The notes beneath the pieces are model-generated. The model was not told the origin of the DNA and did not search any database. It saw nothing but the letters and a program-made list of their open reading frames with translations. The translations under genes and the position numbers were made by a program. Below are positions 7,805 to 13,700 of a DNA stretch of 16,786 nucleotides, in pieces. This DNA is from Methanosarcinales archaeon (GTDB taxonomy: Archaea > Halobacteriota > Methanosarcinia > Methanosarcinales > Methanocomedenaceae). The stretch lies in assembly GCA_030638625.1 (NCBI GenBank), contig DAOWEE010000231.1, positions 1 through 16,786 of the forward strand, read 5' to 3'. How positions within the stretch are numbered: the stretch's first letter is position 1; each line of letters starts with the position of its first letter.

Positions 7805-8377
7805 ATGAGCATGAAAAACAGCACATCACTACAAACAGCGGCAATACTGGGTACATTTGCCCTGTTCTTACCTGGCAAGGACCAGACATTGAAGACGCTT
7901 GCCAGTGAACTGGGGTTGCAGTATTCGGTAGGTCTACTTTCCAGGAAACATGAAATAAGAGGCACTTACCGGGAGCATAACATACTTATCGAGACCAGTA
8001 AGAAAGTCTCTGGTTGGAATGATATCGATTATATTAATATTCGCGTCAGTCTGGACAACCCTGGAAATATTGATATTATCATTTTTGAAGAAGATATATA
8101 TTCAAAAATGGGAAAGACTGCAAGCCAGCAGGATGTGAGGGTGAATAATCCAAAGTTCGACAAAAAATTCATCATTAAATGTAACAATGAAACTTTTTTG
8201 AAAGATATACTGGATGAGGATATTCAAAGTCGGATACTGTTATTACAGACATTCAATGTCAGAATAGAGAAAAACATTGCATATATGGAACACATTGGCA
8301 GACTGATAGATTCTAACCAGTTGAAAATCAGGATAGATATCCTTATTGATATCATATCAGCTATTGAGTCCAAGTAG
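7805..8377 (+). CDS. Conserved-looking protein of unknown function, 190 residues
   Basis: I cannot name this family. The N-terminus has a short hydrophobic stretch (about 12-23, AAILGTFALFLPG), perhaps a membrane-associated helix. The middle has alternating beta-strands (IRGTYREHNILIET, YINIRVSL, NIDIIIFEED). Then comes MGKTASQQDVRVNNPKFDKKFIIKCNN (102-128), and helices after it. The layout 'strand, then QD, then a turn with P-x-FD-x-x-F-x-I-K' resembles bacterial hypothetical proteins I recall with G-QDI-TG-P-FD-F-V, so this may be an archaeal member of a wide family; that is recollection, not a search. It follows the KaiC-like gene by 21 bases on the same strand and ends at a terminator-like hairpin, so the two may be co-transcribed. 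ATG 7805 or 7811 are both possible; no clear ribosome-binding site is seen. Confidence 0.75.
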   Translation: MSMKNSTSLQTAAILGTFALFLPGKDQTLKTLASELGLQYSVGLLSRKHEIRGTYREHNILIETSKKVSGWNDIDYINIRVSLDNPGNIDIIIFEEDIYSKMGKTASQQDVRVNNPKFDKKFIIKCNNETFLKDILDEDIQSRILLLQTFNVRIEKNIAYMEHIGRLIDSNQLKIRIDILIDIISAIESK

Positions 8378-8388
8378 CTGGACTTTTT
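8367..8388 (+). terminator. Hairpin terminator at end of the 190-residue gene
   Basis: Perfect six-base stem AGTCCA (8367-8372) / TGGACT (8379-8384), six-base loop containing part of the TAG stop, followed at once by a run of five T. This fits intrinsic termination between convergent genes. Confidence 0.5.
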
Positions 8389-8402
8389 GTGAAGTGACGG
8401 AC

Positions 8403-8759
8403 TTATTGTTCGCCCTTTTTATCCCTGAGCATTAATCCACCGACGAACTGATACCACTGGTAAATCATTGCAATAAAAGCGCCCAGGAAAATTATCTCGG
8501 AAATCTCCCAGACATAGTAGAATTTAATGTTGGCATTAAACCTCAAAAAGCCAGCAATGGCATTGACTGCAAAGGATGCTGCGGCTATGGATATGTATTT
8601 CCAGGTCTCAGCCAGAATGTCCATGTTTAAAAATAAACGGGCGCGTATCATGTCTGTATCCAGTTTCCTGGATATAAGCAATATCTGGAATATTAAGAAC
8701 AATATTATGAATGCAGCACCTATATTATATAGCCATATAAATGTACTTACATAATCCAT
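8403..8759 (-). CDS. Small membrane protein of unknown function (paralogue B)
   Basis: Unrecognised 118-residue membrane protein with hydrophobic segments at about 8-28, 52-72 and 82-108. After the first segment comes a charged loop with D-T-D-M-I-R-x-R-LFL-x-x-D (34-47), matching the D-P-D-V-I-K-x-K-LFL-R-x-D loop of the protein at 3074-3448. Lengths and layout also agree, so I infer a paralogous pair. The ATG at 8759 is used. A TTG at 8774 with GGAG nine bases before it would add five residues and cannot be excluded. A CTTTATTTGG element (minus strand, about 8801-8810) is TATA-like and would start transcription near 8780. It is convergent with the 190-residue gene and divergent from dtdA. 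Function unknown. Confidence 0.72.
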   Translation of the reverse strand: MDYVSTFIWLYNIGAAFIILFLIFQILLISRKLDTDMIRARLFLNMDILAETWKYISIAAASFAVNAIAGFLRFNANIKFYYVWEISEIIFLGAFIAMIYQWYQFVGGLMLRDKKGEQ

Positions 8760-9004
8760 TTGGGTTATATCCAATCACACCGACTCCAGTTTTTGATAAT
8801 CCAAATAAAGTATTGAAATGATAACATATATAATTGATGGTGAATGTTGTTTGTTTTAGTCATAAAGTACAACTTTATGTAGTCAAGTTAATCCGACCGA
8901 ATGTGGGGATTTTTTTTATACTCGTTTATGTCAATGATATTTTAATATACATATATGTCATATCGAATGTTAATATTATCTTTTTAGCAGGTGGTGTATT
9001 CAGC
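8760..9004. promoter_or_regulatory. AT-rich intergenic region with promoters for membrane protein B and dtdA
   Basis: A frame is open through this stretch on the plus strand, but it is very AT-rich and its translation is a run of I, V, Y, F and N with no resemblance to deacylase N-termini, so I treat it as non-coding. It holds a minus-strand TATA-like box near 8805, a plus-strand ATATATAA (8826-8833), a hairpin (8861-8879), a GGAT-T8 element (8907-8917), and TTTAATATAC/CATATATG (8941-8957). The last would start transcription near 8971-8979, just before the AGGTGGTG at 8989-8996. Confidence 0.5.
8855..8917 (+). ncRNA. Possible short RNA or attenuator upstream of dtdA
   Basis: Downstream of ATATATAA (8826-8833) at archaeal promoter spacing there is a perfect eight-base stem CATAAAGT/ACTTTATG (8861-8868 with 8872-8879, loop ACA). 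A second small stem AATCC/GGATT (8890-8894 with 8907-8911) runs into eight T (8910-8917). Promoter, stem and terminator-like end would frame an RNA of about 60 bases. This is inference from layout only. Confidence 0.25.
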
Positions 9005-10420
9005 ATAGCATCAAATCAGACCACAATCGGAAAAATAAATATAATAATTTCAAAAGAAGACCCTGCCAGCCAGAATATCAAGAACATTCTGCTGGAGATT
9101 AGGGATTGGGCACCCATGGATATTGATTGTCCTGCTGTTATTGCTGCATTCGAGTTTAAGGCATTCAGGATGGTGGAGATAGAGGGCATGCATATCTATC
9201 AGGATGGGCTGGACATACAACTGGCAGAATACGGACTGGATTCAGATATTATTTTATTTGCCTCCAGGCACCGCAGTAAAGATGGGCGTCAGATACTCAC
9301 GGTCCATCCTACAGGAAATACTAAAGAAGCAAAGTTAGGGGGAAATCCAATGGAACTGGCTTCGGCCGCACCCCAGACAATGCGTTCCATATACATGAAT
9401 CTCAAGATACTGAGTAAGAATGAGGATTTTGAAGTTTCTATTGAGAGTACACATCACGGTCCTAGTGACCTTAAAACACCGTCATTGTTCGTAGAGATTG
9501 GGAGTTCAGAAAAGGAATGGGTGGATAAACTTGCAGGTCGTATTGTGTCAAACGCAATACTTATGCTCGACATCGGTGACGTGCCTGTAGCCATTGGGTT
9601 TGGAGGCAATCATTATGCACCCCGACAGACAAAACTGATGGAAGACACAGATATTGCTTTTGGGCACATTTTTCCCACGTATAAACTGGATGAATTGGAT
9701 AAGGAAATAATCGGGCAGGCGTTTGAGCGTTCATGCGCGGATTTTGCATATCTGGACCGTAAATCAATGAGTGCAAAACAGCGCAACCGCCTGACTTTCA
9801 TTATCGAAGAACTGGGTTATGAAGTGTTGAGGGAGCGTGACATCAGAGAAATGGACGGGGTGCCATGGGAATTGTGCAAGGAACTGCGCAGGAGAATGAA
9901 TGACCTTTGTCCTTCAGGTCGTGCCCGTATAACTGAGGGAATCAAGTGCGAGTTCAAGAATGCGTGCCAAAAGTGTGTGTGTCCAAAAGTGAAAGTTGCC
10001 ACTATCAGTCCGGATCTGTTGCAGGAAGCCGAAAAACTGGACCGGTCCAGGCTTGAAGCGTTTCTTGCTGCACGCAGCATTGCCTACCTTGAACACAAGA
10101 ATGGTAAATTTTCACATATTCTCATAGGAATCGACGATGACTGCGCCCGTCTTGTGGCTGATGAATTGACAAATGAATGCATTAATATACTAAAAGCGCA
10201 CTACGATATACGATATGACCGTGATGAGGGGATGCTGTACCTTATTGCAGATAAGTTCAGTCCAGAACTTGCCAGGAATCTCGGAATAACTTCCGGGCCC
10301 ATGTTTGGTGCGCTGGCAAGAGGGGAAACGGTAACTATAGACAACAGGACGATAAGTCCGGAAATGGTTTATGAAGCAACTAAAAAATCAATAAAGGTTC
10401 ATAACATTTTAGTAGACTAA
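9005..10420 (+). CDS. dtdA: D-aminoacyl-tRNA deacylase, DtdA/GEK1 family
   Basis: Removes D-amino acids from mischarged tRNA; the archaeal/plant GEK1 type is zinc-dependent. The core starts at KINIIISKEDPASQNIK. Further family marks are GNPMELASAAP (about 113-123), THHGPSDLKTPSLFVEIGS (149-167) and GFGGNHYAPRQT (198-209). A C-terminal extension ends SGPMFGALARGETVTIDN...ISPEMV, as in methanogen homologues. Between core and extension lies a four-cysteine cluster (Cys315, 321, 324, 326). Start: AGGTGGTG (8989-8996) is followed after eight bases by ATA at 9005, giving a natural N-terminus, but no in-frame ATG, GTG or TTG exists between GTG 8903 and ATG 9116. The frame is open back to 8834. I place the start at 9005 because likely promoters lie at 8941-8957, inside the longer frames. 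About 471 residues. Confidence 0.9.
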   Translation: MASNQTTIGKINIIISKEDPASQNIKNILLEIRDWAPMDIDCPAVIAAFEFKAFRMVEIEGMHIYQDGLDIQLAEYGLDSDIILFASRHRSKDGRQILTVHPTGNTKEAKLGGNPMELASAAPQTMRSIYMNLKILSKNEDFEVSIESTHHGPSDLKTPSLFVEIGSSEKEWVDKLAGRIVSNAILMLDIGDVPVAIGFGGNHYAPRQTKLMEDTDIAFGHIFPTYKLDELDKEIIGQAFERSCADFAYLDRKSMSAKQRNRLTFIIEELGYEVLRERDIREMDGVPWELCKELRRRMNDLCPSGRARITEGIKCEFKNACQKCVCPKVKVATISPDLLQEAEKLDRSRLEAFLAARSIAYLEHKNGKFSHILIGIDDDCARLVADELTNECINILKAHYDIRYDRDEGMLYLIADKFSPELARNLGITSGPMFGALARGETVTIDNRTISPEMVYEATKKSIKVHNILVD

Positions 10421-10448
10421 ATATTTTAAACATTTGAGGGATGAAAGG

Positions 10449-11570
10449 ATGGAATCCATCATAAAAGAAGCCATCACCAGGGCTAATATGGAAGGCAGGA
10501 CACAGGAAGTGTCACAAACATCACGCATGAATGTTGGTTCGAGCGATGAAGAGCTGGAATCGGTTCTTCAACAACTGAAAACAAACATCCGTGTAGTTGG
10601 TTGTGGTGGCAGCGGCTCGAACACAATCCAGAGGATGACCGAAGAAGGCATATCAGGTGCAGAACTCTATGCACTGAATACGGATGCACAACATCTTCTG
10701 CATATTTCGGCTGAAAGGAAGATACTGATTGGCCAGAAAAAGACCAGGGGATTGGGTGCCGGTAGTTTACCCCAGATTGGTGAAGAAGCTGCTAAAGAGA
10801 GTGAAGAAGATATAAAAGCCTCAGTTGAAGGTTCGGATATGGTCTTTATTACCTGCGGTCTCGGTGGGGGTACAGGTACTGGTTCCGCACCGGTCGTGGC
10901 CGAAAACGCCAGGGAGGTAGGTGCTCTGACCATTGCCATAGTCACTCTGCCATTCGCGGTAGAAGGTTCAATCAGGCGCACTAATGCAGAAGCCGGACTG
11001 GAGCGTCTGAGGGATGTGGCCGATACGGTCATTGTTGTACCAAATGATAAATTATTAGAAGTGGTGCCAAGATTACCCTTGCAGGCGGCGTTCAAGGTTT
11101 CGGATGAAGTGTTGATGCGGGCAGTGAAGGGTATTACTGAACTTATTACCAAACCCGGTCTGGTCAATCTGGACTTTGCCGATGTCAGGACCGTCATGCA
11201 GAAGGGCGGTGTGGCAATGATAGGTCTTGGTGAAGCAGATGGTGAAGATAAGGCTGCCGAATCTGTACAAAAGGCACTGCGCAGTCCCCTGCTTGATGTG
11301 GACATTTCAGGCGCAACCTCAGCACTTGTAAATGTGGTGGGCGGACCTGACATGACCATAGCAGAGGCAGAGAGTGTTGTTCAGGAAGTTTATAACAAGA
11401 TTGATCCTGAAGCAAGGCTCATCTGGGGTGCACAGGTAGACCCCGCACTGGAACATTCCATACGTACCATGTTGGTAGTGACTGGAGTGAAATCTGCACA
11501 GATATACGGCAAAGGCAGTGGCACTGCCAGGAACATCACCAACCGTTATGGTATTGATTTCGTAAAATGA
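10449..11570 (+). CDS. ftsZ1: Cell division protein FtsZ (FtsZ1-like)
   Basis: Tubulin-like GTPase that forms the division ring. The 373-residue protein has the nucleotide-binding loop VVGCGGSGSNT, the tubulin signature GGGTGTGSAP (139-148) and the T7 catalytic loop NLDFAD (240-245). The archaeal N-terminal extension of about 45 residues precedes the GTPase domain, and the short C-terminus ends GIDFVK. ATG 10449 is chosen over TTG 10434, because GAGGGATGA sits at proper distance before the ATG and itself overlaps the TTG codon. The position directly upstream of secE and nusG is the arrangement known for FtsZ1 in other Euryarchaeota, which is why I call it FtsZ1 rather than FtsZ2. It follows dtdA by 28 bases and is closed by a strong hairpin. 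Confidence 0.95.
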   Translation: MESIIKEAITRANMEGRTQEVSQTSRMNVGSSDEELESVLQQLKTNIRVVGCGGSGSNTIQRMTEEGISGAELYALNTDAQHLLHISAERKILIGQKKTRGLGAGSLPQIGEEAAKESEEDIKASVEGSDMVFITCGLGGGTGTGSAPVVAENAREVGALTIAIVTLPFAVEGSIRRTNAEAGLERLRDVADTVIVVPNDKLLEVVPRLPLQAAFKVSDEVLMRAVKGITELITKPGLVNLDFADVRTVMQKGGVAMIGLGEADGEDKAAESVQKALRSPLLDVDISGATSALVNVVGGPDMTIAEAESVVQEVYNKIDPEARLIWGAQVDPALEHSIRTMLVVTGVKSAQIYGKGSGTARNITNRYGIDFVK

Positions 11571-11579
11571 ATGTCTCAC

Positions 11580-11620
11580 TCGATTGGCAGTGCATTTGCT
11601 GTCAATCGAAAGGTTTTTTT
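11580..11620 (+). terminator. Intrinsic-type terminator after ftsZ
   Basis: An 11-base stem with one G-T pair (11580-11590 with 11599-11609, loop of eight) follows the ftsZ stop by nine bases and is followed by seven T (11614-11620). This would separate ftsZ from the secE-ribosomal operon. A smaller palindrome GCTCT-gatt-AGAGC lies just after it (11628-11641). Confidence 0.65.
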
Positions 11621-11698
11621 AGTACTGGCTCTGATTAGAGCAAACTTCATCTCAACAGGACTGATTATTGACCATTCATAAACAGGAAGTGAAACCAA

Positions 11699-11896
11699 TT
11701 GGCAAAGGAAATTCAATCTACACCTACAATACCGTTAAAACTCAGTGAATATACACGGATATTGAAATTAACCCGCAAACCCACACGAGATGAGTTTACG
11801 ATGATCGCTAAGGTGTCAGCTGCAGGTATTCTGATCATTGGGTTTATTGGATTCATAATATATTTCTTCCTGACCGAAGTTCCAAAATTGGTATGA
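11699..11896 (+). CDS. secE: Protein translocase subunit SecE (Sec61-gamma)
   Basis: Essential clamp subunit of the SecYE-beta translocation channel. At 65 residues it has the archaeal size: an amphipathic helix (about 15-35: LSEYTRILKLTRKPTRDEF) then one membrane segment (about 38-58: AKVSAAGILIIGFIGFIIYFF). The start is TTG at 11699 with GGAAGTGA ending six bases before it; no ATG is available at the N-terminus. It heads the cluster with spt5/nusG, the classic arrangement in archaea and bacteria. Confidence 0.93.
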   Translation: MAKEIQSTPTIPLKLSEYTRILKLTRKPTRDEFTMIAKVSAAGILIIGFIGFIIYFFLTEVPKLV

Positions 11897-11902
11897 TTCG
11901 AC

Positions 11903-11951
11903 CAAAGATTATTATATTAACCGGACGTTATGGGGGGAAGTGAGCAGTCAC
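11903..11951 (+). promoter_or_regulatory. Possible internal promoter and ribosome-binding site before nusG
   Basis: ATTATATTAA (11911-11920) is TATA-like and predicts a start near 11941. GGGGGGAAGTGA (11932-11943) provides the ribosome-binding site for the ATG at 11952, with GGAAGTGA the same sequence as used by secE. If the transcript really begins at 11941, this site would be lost, so the promoter reading is tentative. Confidence 0.25.
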
Positions 11952-12425
11952 ATGAATGAGGATGTAATTGAAGATACTGAGATATATGTGGTAAAGACCA
12001 CGGCCAACCAGGAGCGTTCTGTAGCAGCTCTCATTGCCAAGGTGGCAGAGAAAGAGAATCTGGATGTTCGTGCGATTCTTGCGCCTGATGAGTTAAAAGG
12101 CTATATACTGGTTGAGGCTCCGTCACCTGAACAGGTGGAACAGGTCATACAGACCTTACCTCATGCCCGCACTCTGATTAAAGGAGCATCCACGTTTACT
12201 GAAGTGGAACATTTCTTGACACCAAAGACTGCAGTGGTCGGTATCACTGAGGGCAGTATTGTAGAACTCATCTCAGGTCCCTTTAAGGGAGAGAAGGCCA
12301 GGGTCAAGCGAGTGGACGAAACCCACGAAGAAATCACCGTTGAACTGTTCGAAGCAATGGTACCCATACCCATCACAGTACGTGGTGATAATGTAAGGGT
12401 GCTAAAGCGTGAAGAAGAAGATTAG
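11952..12425 (+). CDS. nusG: Transcription elongation factor Spt5 (NusG)
   Basis: Binds the RNA polymerase clamp, with Spt4, to support processive transcription. The 157-residue product has an NGN domain (about 10-90: IYVVKTTANQERSVAALI ... GYILVEA) and a KOW domain (about 98-150: ITEGSIVELISGPFKGEKARV). ATG 11952 is chosen over GTG 11940, which overlaps the ribosome-binding site GGAAGTGA. It lies between secE and rpl11, as in most archaea. Confidence 0.95.
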   Translation: MNEDVIEDTEIYVVKTTANQERSVAALIAKVAEKENLDVRAILAPDELKGYILVEAPSPEQVEQVIQTLPHARTLIKGASTFTEVEHFLTPKTAVVGITEGSIVELISGPFKGEKARVKRVDETHEEITVELFEAMVPIPITVRGDNVRVLKREEED

Positions 12426-12468
12426 GATTATGTCCTGACAATTAAAATTATAAATTGAGGTATTATAT

Positions 12469-12942
12469 ATGGGCGAAGTTGTTGAAGCGTTAATTCCGGG
12501 CGGACAGGCCAATCCAGGTCCCCCACTGGGTCCGGCCCTTGGTCCTATGGGCGTGAATATCAAGGAAATAGTAGATAACATTAATGAGAAAACTGCAGAC
12601 TTTAACGGGATGCAGGTTCCTGTGAAGATTATCTTTGATGATAAAAAGAATTATACCATCGAGATAGGAACTCCCCCTACATCTGCACTGATATTGAAGG
12701 AAATCGGCGTGGAGAAAGGGTCAGGAAATGCAGGGACTGAACTGGTAGGCAATCTAACCATTGAACAGGCTGCAAAAGTGGCAAGGATGAAACGTGACAG
12801 CCTGCTGGCTTCGGACTTTAAGTCTGCTGTTAATGAGATTGTCGGCTCCTGTGTGCCTATGGGTGTTACTGTGGAAGATATGGACCCAAGGGAAGCACAA
12901 AAGGCAGTAAAGAACGGGGATTTCGACGACAGGCTTGAATAA
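12469..12942 (+). CDS. rpl11: Ribosomal protein L11 (uL11)
   Basis: Part of the GTPase-associated centre of the large subunit, at the base of the P0/P1 stalk. 157 residues, standard archaeal length. The N-terminal domain carries the proline-rich PGPPLGPALGPMGVN (16-30), and the C-terminal domain binds 23S rRNA. GAGGT before the ATG is the ribosome-binding site. It is followed by a 115-base gap to rpl1, the largest in the cluster after the ftsZ-secE gap, which holds a structured element described separately. Confidence 0.97.
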   Translation: MGEVVEALIPGGQANPGPPLGPALGPMGVNIKEIVDNINEKTADFNGMQVPVKIIFDDKKNYTIEIGTPPTSALILKEIGVEKGSGNAGTELVGNLTIEQAAKVARMKRDSLLASDFKSAVNEIVGSCVPMGVTVEDMDPREAQKAVKNGDFDDRLE

Positions 12943-12960
12943 TAAGCCAAACGACCGATA

Positions 12961-12968
12961 GTTTAAAG
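12961..12968 (+). promoter_or_regulatory. Candidate TATA box for the rpl1-rpl10-rpl12 unit
   Basis: GTTTAAAG lies about 25 bases before position 12990, which would give a leader of roughly 68 bases that begins just before the three-way junction. In Methanococcus the L1 operon has its own promoter, which makes this plausible; the element itself is weak. Confidence 0.3.
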
Positions 12969-13003
12969 TACTTACCGTGCAGTAAAATGAACTTCCTACA
13001 CAA

Positions 13004-13052
13004 CCGTAGCAGACCTTAAGGTCGATTGCGCACGCGCAAATACTACGGGAGG
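13004..13052 (+). promoter_or_regulatory. Three-way-junction leader overlapping the rpl1 Shine-Dalgarno
   Basis: Closing stem CCGTAG/CTACGG (13004-13009 with 13043-13048) encloses two hairpins: GACC-TTAA-GGTC (13012-13023) and TTGCG-cacg-CGCAA (13026-13039). All arms are perfect Watson-Crick and the linkers are two or three bases. The last two bases of the closing stem are also the first two of GGGAGG (13047-13052), the ribosome-binding site of rpl1. The pairing is seen; a regulatory role is inferred. Confidence 0.6.
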
Positions 13053-13057
13053 TATGT

Positions 13058-13699
13058 ATGACGTTAGATGAGACAATACAAGCAGTAAAACAGGCGCTCG
13101 AAACAGCGCCAGAGCGCAAATTCACTGAAAGCGTTGACATTGCATTTAATCTTAAAAATATTGATATGAGTCAGCCTGCAAACCGTGTGGATGAAGAGGT
13201 CATCCTTCCGAACGGGCTGGGCAAATCAATCAGGATTGCTGTTTTTGCTAAGGGCGACACTGCCCAGAGAGCAACCAGTGCCGGCGCAGAGATGATATTA
13301 GACCCTGAAGAGATTGAAAATCTTGGGGATGAAAAGAGTAAAGCGCGGGAACTGGCCAATGACATAGACTTCTTTGTATCAGAAGTGGCTTACATGCCAA
13401 CCATTGCGAAGTCTCTCGGACCTGTTCTTGGTCCAAGGGGCAAGATGCCGGAACCACTGACTCCTGATAAGAAGATCGAGGATGTCATCAAAAAGGCAAA
13501 GAACTCAATCAGGGTACGCAGCAAGGACAAGCTCACATTCCACCTTCCAGTTGGAAGGGGGGACATGGGATCTGAAGAACTTGGCCAGAATGTGCAGTCA
13601 GTCATTGACAGAATCGAACACAATCTTGAGAAGGGTAAACAGAATATCAAATCTGTCTATGTCAAGACCACCATGGGACCAGCAGTGAGGGTGATGTAA
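13058..13699 (+). CDS. rpl1: Ribosomal protein L1 (uL1)
   Basis: Forms the L1 stalk that helps release deacylated tRNA, and in Methanococcus also represses its own operon by binding its mRNA. The 213-residue protein has the archaeal pattern: RKFTESVDIAFNLKNID (20-36), VILPNGLGK, and the domain II signature GPVLGPRGKMPEP (121-133). It ends in TTMGPAVRVM, returning to domain I. The start ATG 13058 follows GGGAGGT. An internal hairpin at codons 9-24 (13083-13127) lies where the Methanococcus vannielii autoregulatory site lies. The stop TAA leaves one base before the rpl10 ATG. Confidence 0.97.
   Translation: MTLDETIQAVKQALETAPERKFTESVDIAFNLKNIDMSQPANRVDEEVILPNGLGKSIRIAVFAKGDTAQRATSAGAEMILDPEEIENLGDEKSKARELANDIDFFVSEVAYMPTIAKSLGPVLGPRGKMPEPLTPDKKIEDVIKKAKNSIRVRSKDKLTFHLPVGRGDMGSEELGQNVQSVIDRIEHNLEKGKQNIKSVYVKTTMGPAVRVM
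13083..13127 (+). promoter_or_regulatory. Candidate L1-binding hairpin within rpl1 codons
   Basis: Upper stem GGCGCT/AGCGCC (13093-13098 with 13105-13110, loop CGAAAC) is perfect. Lower stem CAGTAAA/TTCACTG (13083-13089 with 13121-13127) has one A-C mismatch. Between them is an asymmetric internal loop, three bases on the 5' side and ten on the 3' side. The codons read VKQALETAPERKFT, aligned with the MvaL1 site VKEARELAKPRNFT as I recall it. Mixed evidence: pairing seen, function inferred by analogy. Confidence 0.45.
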
Positions 13700-13700
13700 T

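Noticed and set aside
8834..9004. N-terminal extension of DtdA of about 57 residues, hydrophobic enough to look like a membrane anchor
   Set aside because: The stretch is AT-rich with hydrophobic residues as a by-product, contains TATA-like boxes and hairpins, lacks a ribosome-binding site at its ATG, and has no counterpart in the family.
10667..11359. Long open frame of 230 codons on the minus strand
   Set aside because: It is antisense to ftsZ, serine/proline-rich without domain features, and arises from codon usage of the real gene.
11628..11641. GCTCT-gatt-AGAGC palindrome as an operator for secE
   Set aside because: Five-base arms are short enough to arise by chance, and no TATA element stands at a suitable distance.
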